From Anniella stebbinsi (lineage: Eukaryota; Chordata; Lepidosauria; Squamata; Anniellidae), in the NCBI GenBank assembly GCA_029215795.1, contig JARDYH010000003.1:65728109-65792108 (forward strand): DNA of 64,000 nt, in the 5' to 3' direction. A program made the position numbers and the translations under genes. This document shows, piece by piece, positions 57,650 through 64,000 of this stretch (position 1 is the stretch's first letter; each line of letters begins with the position of its first letter). A model generated the notes under the pieces. That model was not told the DNA's origin. It was given only the letters and a program-made list of their open reading frames with translations, and made no database searches.

Positions 57650-58090
57650 TTCATTAGTTAAATTATTATTATTATTATTATCATCATCATCATCATCATC
57701 ATCATCAATTCAATTTATATCCTGCCTTTATACAGAATACCCCAGGCAGCATACAAAGTTAAAACAATTTAACAAGATAAAACTATCAATAAAACCGTAA
57801 AAGCAACATCTAATGGTCAGCAATAAGATTCTGAAAAGCAAAGGCCTGACAGCATAATGGAGTCTTTAATGCCTGCTTAAAGACATCCAAAGAGGTCAGC
57901 AAGCGCATTTCATCCAGCAGGTCATTTCACAGCTGAGGGTCAGCAAAGGAACAGGTCCTCTGGCGAGTGACTGTCAATCTCACATTAGGCAGTCACAGCA
58001 GATGACCTTCCGAGGACCTTAAGTGGTGAGCTGGAACATAGGGGAGGACGCGCTCCCTAAGGTACCTTCAAAGCTACAAGTCATGGACTC
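57650..58090 (-). mobile_element. LINE 3' region in CNTN1 intron
   Basis: An ATT/CAT simple run (57662-57707) stands at the left, followed by ATATCCTGCCTTTATACAG, then TTCATCCAGCAGGTCATTTC and ACAGGTCCTCTGGCGAGTGA, words known from reptile LINE copies. The minus strand is set by the position of the simple tail. Confidence 0.65.
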
Positions 58091-59004
58091 TTACAACATT
58101 TCTGCACAAAAAATGCCTAGAAGCAAACCAGAGGAAATGAAACATATCTAACTCCTACTGAAATCAACGTAACCCAAGCATACAGTGAGGAACTTAACTC
58201 TTACTGATTTCAATAGGATTTGCTTAATATGAGTGTACCCTCTTGATGGATAAAATATTAAGGAGATTTTCTTCTTCAAGGTAAAAAAGCACAATCTAGA
58301 GGAAATATGTTGAGGTTTCACTGCAAGCAATGAGACTTACAGAACCATCTTGGTCTATTCAATCATATTCAACATGGGATAAGAGCGTACACTCATGAAA
58401 AACTATTTATGTTGGTCTAGTAAGTTACCTTACTGACAAACCACAGTTTGAGGTCAATCGTGATCAAGAAAACCCACAAGTAGAAACATTTGTACTGTTG
58501 TTGTGATCCTCAAGGCATTCATTCTAGTAGAATGCAATTTACTTCAGTTACCCACACATTTCCTGTTCAGTCAGAAACCGTATACTTTTATCACATATCT
58601 TCAAAATGTAGTGCTAATGGATGAGAAGAAGAAAAATCTGCCGATATTTAGATTATGGTACTATGTATTCCTACTGAAATGATCTCAGTGAGTTGAAGGG
58701 ATGAATGACTAAAAGTATAAACATTATGAAGCTTTTATATAAATCCCAGATGGATGGGGTAGCTTATGTTTCTCAGTTTGGAAGAAAATTAATCCTGCAC
58801 ATGTTCAAAACCAGTGTCAGTCAGAACTGAGGACTGACATTCAAACAGTTTTAGAGAAAACACTGGCTCAAATTAACTGTTGGGTCCAACATTTTCCATG
58901 GTATGATATCTGACAACTGGGTTCATGAAGGCATGTGTTGTTGTTTAAAAAAAAGGTGTAGTACACAAAAGTCTGGTACTCAATACATAGCTTATGGAGA
59001 AGCA

Positions 59005-59635
59005 GAGTTTAAGCAGAGGCTCGACTTCTGCAATGCGCTGTACATAGGGCTACCTCTGTGCCTAGTCCGGAAACTTCAACTAGTTCAAAATATGGCAGCC
59101 AGGTTGGTCACCGGTACATCTAGGGGTGACCACATTACACCAGTTTTAAAATCTCTTCACTGGCTGCCAATCAGTTTCCGGGTGAAGTACAAAGTGTTGG
59201 TTATTACCTTTAAAGTCCTACATGGTTTGGGTCCAGGTTACCTACGGGATCGCCTTCTCCCATACAATCCGCCCCACACGCTTAGGTCCTCTGGGAAGAA
59301 TTTATTACAGTCAACAAGAACTAGACTGACAACCGTTACCCAGAGGACCTTCTCTTCTGCCACTCCCAGATTGTGGAATGACCTGCCGGGAGAGATTCGC
59401 CAACTCACCAGTCTTCAGGAATTTAAAAGATCTATAAGGACTGATCTCTTCCGGCAGGCCTACCCAGATGAATTTTAAAGTGTTTTATTGGTGTTTTATT
59501 GGTATTTTAGTGATGTATTGGTTTTAGGTGCTTTTAATCAGTTTTGTATTTTATGTTTAATGCTGTTCCCCGCCTCGATCCGTTGGGAGAGGCGGGTAAT
59601 AAATAAATATATTATTATATTATTATTATTATTAG
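59005..59635 (+). mobile_element. L2-clade LINE, longest intact coding stretch
   Basis: Within the open frame 58903-59478, about 155 codons are L2 reverse transcriptase C-terminus: LDFCNALYIGLP, LQLVQNMAARLVTGTSRGDH, LHWLPISFRVKYKVL, LHGLGPGYL and LWNDLPGEIRQL. A UTR ends GATCCGTTGGGAGAGGCGGG and an ATT run. The frame lacks stops, so the insertion is fairly young, but it is 5'-truncated. It lies antisense in a CNTN1 intron. Confidence 0.93.
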
Positions 59636-60130
59636 ACAATATTATAGGAATAAGGGAAAAGGTACGTGATAAGATCCACTGATTGGATGATTAGAGAATA
59701 GCCAGGGACACTTTCTAACTTACAGAAAGAAGGCAGCTTGTGCACAGAACTGTAGCAGTCCAGATGTTTGGGCCTACAACTCCCATAAGCCCTAGCCAGC
59801 ATAACAATTATATTGTGGGACTTAATGCTGAAAGCTTTTCATGAGGGCAAATCTGATTGGAAAAAAAATATTGGTCACCCAAATAAACCACAATTATGGT
59901 TTTCGTCCTAGTTGTTATCCTCCTATTTAATGGAAAAATTGAAAACGAAGATAAGAACCTGATACAGTATATTTTGTTTACTGGGGAATGGTAGAATTCT
60001 GTCTACAATGGAAAAGACTGGATATTTGTTCTGGAATAATTTTATTGGAATGGAAGTGGCATATACTCTGGAGAAAACGGAACATATACTTTTATGTTTC
60101 AAATTCAGATATATTTTAAAGCTCACGTAC

Positions 60131-60287
60131 CTGGAATTTTTACTTGAGCTACTTCTCCATCTCCCCCTTCACTGTGCACTCGAACCTCAACAACATATTG
60201 ACCCTTAACAGGGGCAGGAACTTCTATATAATGTTTGCCAGTTTTAAATAGTGTGCCATTAAATTGGCCATCTGGTCTATAGAGCAC
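60131..60287 (-). CDS. CNTN1: CNTN1 exon: second half of FN3 repeat 4
   Basis: The acceptor is CTCTAAAAG, with a weak pyrimidine tract, and the donor is CAG/GTACGT. The frame opens with VLYRPDGQ, continues KHYIEVPAPVKGQYVVEVR and ends SEGGDGEVAQVKIP plus one base. YVVEVRxHSxGGDG is the F-G region of the last contactin FN3 repeat. The 157-nt length leaves one base that joins the first two bases of the last exon to give glycine. A Lys-to-Val junction with the previous exon restores the GYK-VLYR string of the family. No stop or frameshift is present, so the gene looks functional here. Confidence 0.94.
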
Positions 60288-60358
60288 CTTTTAGAGACAA
60301 AATATATCATAGTACAAGAGGTAAGTCCACAGTATATTTCAGGTAATAAACACATATT

Positions 60359-60585
60359 GGGTTGGATCCAGATTTAGGCATGTGGAACTAGACTAACAGA
60401 AGTATTCCCTCCTCCCCACAGCAACCACTCCATCCACCTGAAAATGCTATCCAGGGGGTTGGGGGACCCTGCTGTATGGGGTGAGCTGTGATGCAAGGGG
60501 GAGAGGGGATTCTGAAAAATGGGCGGAGGTACCTTCCATAAGCGGAGCCCTTCCATTCATAGAAGGCAGATCCTGGATCCAACCC
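60359..60585. mobile_element. MITE with GGGTTGGATCCAG ends in CNTN1 intron
   Basis: GGGTTGGATCCAGATTTAG on the left and AGATCCTGGATCCAACCC on the right are inverted. Interior is GGGGTTGGGGGACC-rich with no coding sense. No clear target duplication. Confidence 0.75.
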
Positions 60586-61399
60586 AGTTCATTCTAAAAA
60601 AGCATTAAAGAAATAACTAAAGAATGAAATGAATATTTTTTCAAAAAAAACAAAATTAAGTGCTTTGTTCTAATGAGAATGCTAAGAAAACTTAAAGTTG
60701 TTTCCAATTTTAACTGTTTGTATCTCTAACTCTAATTATCTCCATCTCTATCTGACTAAAGTAGATGCGATGTCCAGACATCCATGATTGGATATTGCAT
60801 AGTTTTTAAGAATGGCAGATAACAACTGCATGTGTGTGAATTGTGTGTGAGTAGGAAAGAGAGATTTGGATAAGAACCACAGTACTGAATGAGAGAGGAT
60901 TTCTTCTTGTTTTGCAAATCAAAGTGCTCCCTCCCAAGCTGATATTTGCCCCTTAGAGTAAAACATGCATGGTACGATAAAAAGTCTCCTCCATCTTTGA
61001 TCATTGGGGGTTTAAATAAGAGATCTGAGCATATCTGTTCCAACAAATTCAAAAGTCATGGCATATTATGTGGAACTCGGAGGGAAATAATTATGAATTC
61101 TATCTTAAGCTGGCATGATTTTCCATTTTATAGGTAATTTTTAAATATAAAAGTAAAAATTGGCTGAATTCATTCTCTACAGTTTGGCGAGAGCAGATAA
61201 CCCTCACCATAAAGGAATGTGTGCATTTAAGTTTCGCTTTACCAGAACTGTGGAGGTTAATGAAGGTGACAGTGGCTTGTGATCCCTGCTTATGAGCATC
61301 AGGAATAATCCATAGCTCCACTTGTCAGAGATGAGCAGATCCAGAGCATAAAGAGAGAAGCTCCAGCACAGCCTTCCATAGGAACATGGGAATCCCAAG

Positions 61400-61620
61400 T
61401 CAGCACATGGGAATCCCAAGTCAACAATGACTGGTAGCAGGTCTCCAGGGTCTCAGGAGGAGTTCTTCCTGCCATGCCTGGAGATGCTAGGGATTGAACC
61501 TGGGACCTTCTGCATGCTTCACATGTGCTCTACCACTGAGCAGTGCCCCCTCCTGGCTGAGGCATGCTGTAGGTTGTAATACAACATATCTGGAGGGCAC
61601 CAGGTTGGGGAAGGCTGTTC
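61400..61620 (-). mobile_element. tRNA-Ala-headed SINE plus MITE end
   Basis: 61400-61550 on the minus strand: GCTCAGTGGTAGAGCACATG (A box), GGTCCCAGGTTCAATCCC (B box), then the CCAGGCATGGCAGGAAG body. At its right (61558-61620) GGAGGGCACCAGGTTGGGG is the end of the CCCCAACCTGGTGCC MITE. A 21-bp direct repeat (CATGGGAATCCCAAG) lies just left at 61384-61425. Confidence 0.8.
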
Positions 61621-62229
61621 CAGTAGGATGTCAATCCTTTGGTTCCTGTCACGGCCTTCATTGATAAGTACTGGCCAAAGACAGTTACCAGAAGCTGGAC
61701 AGCCACTTCCTCACCTACCCATTCGTACATGCAACAACAGTAATAAGAAACCAAGGATTGTTCCCGTACTTTGCCTCCTCATGGATCATCTGTGCTCTCT
61801 GAGCCAAGGCTCCTGATGCTCACTTCCCCTAGTGAACTGGGGAAAGTGTCAAAAGGATCCACAGCCATCACCGCCTGTACTGACCTCCAGAAGAACAGAG
61901 TCTGCTCCCTTCTTTTAGCCATTGGAAAAAAGGCAGCAGAGATTCCGTGCACACTTTAGTAATGAGTATATGAATCAGCTCCTAGCATAATGGATAATAG
62001 TTCTGATGGTGGTGGATTTGCACACCTGCTTGAATGAAAAGAGGAAGACCTATGGGTTAGGGATATATACCTCTGTACTATATAATTGTTTTCATATCTT
62101 GCCAGGTCTTATGTTCAGATAACAATCTGTAGAATTTAGCTGATAGCATCACTGGTAGGGAATCTTGAAGGCAATATCAGAATGTTAAAGAATTCATACT
62201 TCCCTAACTTCTGCTAGTTGCATACACTT

Positions 62230-62809
62230 TGGGCACATTCAAACGACATGCCAACCCATCATGGGTGATAAGCTATGCGCTGAGGGTTGTTTTGCGAACA
62301 ACCCACAGCGTGTGGTTTGCGCACCCGACAGACAATTGAGGTTGGCCTGGGTTATTTCCCCGCTAGCATTCCAGAGGACTTGATGGAAGAATTAGACGAG
62401 TAGACTAAAAGGGAGCCCCTTGAAATTCCGGGGATTACCTGGGTAAGCATTCATCTTGAAATCCCAGGAATTACCTGGGTAAGTGGGTGACCTTGAGCAC
62501 TTTTCCCCGCCTGTGTTCATCATCACACACTTACCCAGGTAATCCCCAGGTTTTCAAGTCTTGCCTCAAACATTGGGTGTGCCCCCCTTCTAGTCCACCC
62601 TTCTAGTTGGCCACAAGTGGGTTTGCATGACACACCAGCCCATGGTGGGTAAAACAACCCCTAGAACAATCCATGGGTTATCAGAGTGGATTGTTCCCCG
62701 AAAAACAAACAACCCTGCAGAAAGTTGTCCAGGTTTGGACAACACGCTAAGCCATCGTGGGTTGTTTTAGACACCATTCCACAATGGGTTGGTCTGTCAT
62801 GTGAACCCA
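62230..62809. mobile_element. 580-bp MITE, TGGGCACATTCAAACGACA ends, in CNTN1 intron
   Basis: The left end TGGGCACATTCAAACGACAT and right end GTCTGTCATGTGAACCCA are inverted, followed inward by GCCAACCCATCATGGG / CCACAATGGGTTGG. Internal duplicated words (AATTACCTGGGTAAG) add further symmetry. No coding frame. Confidence 0.75.
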
Positions 62810-62937
62810 GTCTTTGGGTTGTTCTTCCTTACCACTGTTCAGGAGTCCATTAGCTACCTTGCTTTTACAAAAGTCTTGGGATATCATCTTAGCCAAAATT
62901 ACTTAATAATGCCAAAGGATTTTAATATAGATCTTAC

Positions 62938-63050
62938 TTTATAGCCTTTCACAGTGGATTCATTGGATTGTGACTTGACATGGTCCCATGTGATGACGTA
63001 CTTTGAACCAGACCTTACAGAACTGATAATTCTTGGTCGCTGTCTTGGAG
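62938..63050 (-). CDS. CNTN1: CNTN1 exon: first half of FN3 repeat 4
   Basis: Preceded by TTTTTCAG and followed by GTAAGA. The first two bases complete the codon split from the previous exon, then 37 full codons follow, including RPRIISSVRSGS, YVITWDHV and NESTVKGYK. RIISSVRSGS and the W of ITWDHV mark the A and B strands of the fourth FN3 repeat of contactin-1. The phrase SNESTVxGYK is a contactin-1 hallmark as I recall the mammalian protein; contactin-3/4 have a different A strand. The exon ends in phase 0, which fits the next exon starting with VLYR. The intron to its right (63051-63704) holds a LINE tail and a small MITE. Confidence 0.94.
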
Positions 63051-63164
63051 CTGAAAAATAGCACATGCCCTTTATTCCAACCAGTACAGTTAAGACTTTA
63101 TTACTGAACAACTTTCGCACACACCCTGCCCCACCCTCTCTCTCACATACACGCACACACACAC

Positions 63165-63345
63165 GTCTTTTGCTGATTTTATTGTTGGCTTTTATTATTG
63201 TTAAACTGCTATTTTATTGTGTTCATGTTTTTATTGCTTTTAATATTTTAACTGTTTTTATGTATTTTATTGTTGTAAGCAGCCTGGTGAGGGCTTCTGC
63301 CCTGAAAGGCGGTTAAGAAATGTTATAAATAAATAAATAAATTCT
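63165..63345 (+). mobile_element. LINE 3' tail in CNTN1 intron
   Basis: A TTTTATTG-rich UTR, then GCAGCCTGGTGAGGGCTTCT, CTGAAAGGCGGTTAAG and an AAATAAATAAAT tail, typical of L2/CR1 group 3' ends. Antisense to the gene. Confidence 0.7.
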
Positions 63346-63584
63346 TCTGAAAGTTACTTATTCTTTTTTTAAGTGTTTATGTCTCTTGTTATTAATTAAT
63401 AAAATCAATCATGGTAATCCACCTTGAACTTAATTATAGAAAGCAACATGGAAAGCATAATATTGATATTAATGTATACAAATATTTTTCAACAAGTTAT
63501 TCTGCCTTCTTTAATTAAGCTTTCTGTGTCTGCATAACAAATAAGAATGTAAAACTGATAATTTATGGAGCATAGATTTATTGA

Positions 63585-63662
63585 GTTGTATCCAATGTTA
63601 GTCCTACTTAGAATAGACCCAATGAAATGAATGGCATTTAAAGTAGACTATGGATACAACCC
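63585..63662. mobile_element. Small palindromic MITE, TTGTATCCAATG type
   Basis: TTGTATCCAATGTTAGTCC on the left and AGACTATGGATACAACCC on the right are inverted. The centre AATAGACCCAATGAAATGAA resembles that of 38329-38411, so both belong to one family. Confidence 0.75.
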
Positions 63663-63704
63663 ATAGAATGAAGAAGGAGATCACACATAAACTACTTTAC
63701 TTAC

Positions 63705-63891
63705 GTGCTTTTTCTGTATCAAAAGTCAAACGAGAACTGGTAGGTCCAATGCCTGCTGAGTTGACAGCTGCCACATCTACATAGTATTTTGTGTCAGGCT
63801 TCAGGTTTTCCAACCTTACAGAAAAATTCTGACTGCCTACTTCTATTCTATTTGCAGCTATTTCTCTCTCACGATTGGACCAGTAACGGAT
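63705..63891 (-). CDS. CNTN1: CNTN1 exon: end of FN3 repeat 3
   Basis: An internal exon of a contactin, a GPI-anchored neural cell-adhesion protein with six Ig and four FN3 domains. Reading leftward on the minus strand, a pyrimidine-rich tract and CAG precede the exon, which opens with IRYW. It continues through AANRIEV, LENLKPDTKYYVDV and AAVNSAGIGP, the typical FN3 F-strand tyrosine and G-strand pattern. It ends in C before a GTAAGT donor (63704-63699). The 187-nt length leaves phase 1, which the next exon completes as a proline codon. The IRYW/AANR/LENL wording matches my memory of contactin-1 better than contactin-3, -4 or -5. Upstream exons lie beyond the window edge. Exon reading is seen directly; the paralogue choice is from family knowledge and synteny. 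Confidence 0.93.
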
Positions 63892-64000
63892 CTGTAAACA
63901 CAAAAGAAATGTGGTTAAACGGTACAAGATGGAATAGATTTCAAGCAATGCTTGTTCCTTGGTTGCTAGTTGTTTCAAAGAAATGAGAAATTATGTTTGG

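Noticed and set aside
61487..61550. tRNA gene with A and B boxes
   Set aside because: The cloverleaf is incomplete and is followed by a SINE body, so it is a tRNA-derived SINE head, as are 40915-41000 and 49590-49622.
62938..63050. Assignment to CNTN3 or CNTN4
   Set aside because: The RIISSVRSGS strand, the VLYRPDGQ start of the next exon and the LYLEF terminus fit contactin-1 as I remember it; the other paralogues differ in all three places.

Overview
This is a vertebrate nuclear window, and the repeats point to a squamate reptile, most likely a lizard. L2-clade, CR1 and reptile-type L1 LINE fragments sit beside tRNA-headed SINEs and many small palindromic DNA transposons (MITEs). There are no bacterial-style operons, rRNA or tRNA genes, or CRISPR arrays. 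Most open frames in the window are chance or transposon-derived.

Two cellular genes are supported, both on the minus strand. (1) The 3' end of a contactin gene, best read as CNTN1, runs in from beyond the right edge. Four exons are visible, at 63705-63891, 62938-63050, 60131-60287 and 56423-56502. All have AG/GT borders and compatible phases. They encode the end of the third fibronectin type III (FN3) repeat, the whole fourth FN3 repeat, and a hydrophobic GPI-anchor tail that ends in a stop codon. About 2.5 kb of AT-rich sequence without a recognised transposon follows, with two close AATAAA signals near 53950-53968, which suits a long 3' UTR. (2) About 41 kb further left, a CpG island (about 14350-15500) holds the first coding exon of a RING-type PDZRN gene, best read as PDZRN4 (14490-15155, 222 codons, ending at a consensus splice donor). 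No later PDZRN4 exon was found, so 1-14489 is probably its first intron. CNTN1 followed by PDZRN4 on the same strand is the order known from other amniotes, and it mirrors CNTN3-PDZRN3.

The rest is intronic or intergenic DNA built largely from mobile elements. By region: 1-14.5 kb has CR1, SINE, L1, a nest of MITEs (5133-5776), a 714-bp hAT-like element with a perfect 8-bp target duplication (7861-8574), an 82-bp tandem repeat (9603-9848) and a near-perfect 147-bp inverted repeat (11738-12050). 15.5-56 kb has at least seven MITE families, several with intact 8-bp or 3-bp target site duplications, plus L2 copies at 17.9, 27.6 and 37.5-38.9 kb. 56.5-64 kb is CNTN1 introns with L2, SINE and MITE insertions.

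The most interesting points are the altered RING of the PDZRN4 exon (a Trp where the seventh zinc ligand is expected, an unrecognisable second zinc finger, and cysteine runs from a triplet repeat), the giant hairpin whose arms carry a hammerhead-ribozyme-like motif, and a group of MITE families with shared termini and 3-bp target duplications. Everything here was read by eye; no alignment or database search was run.
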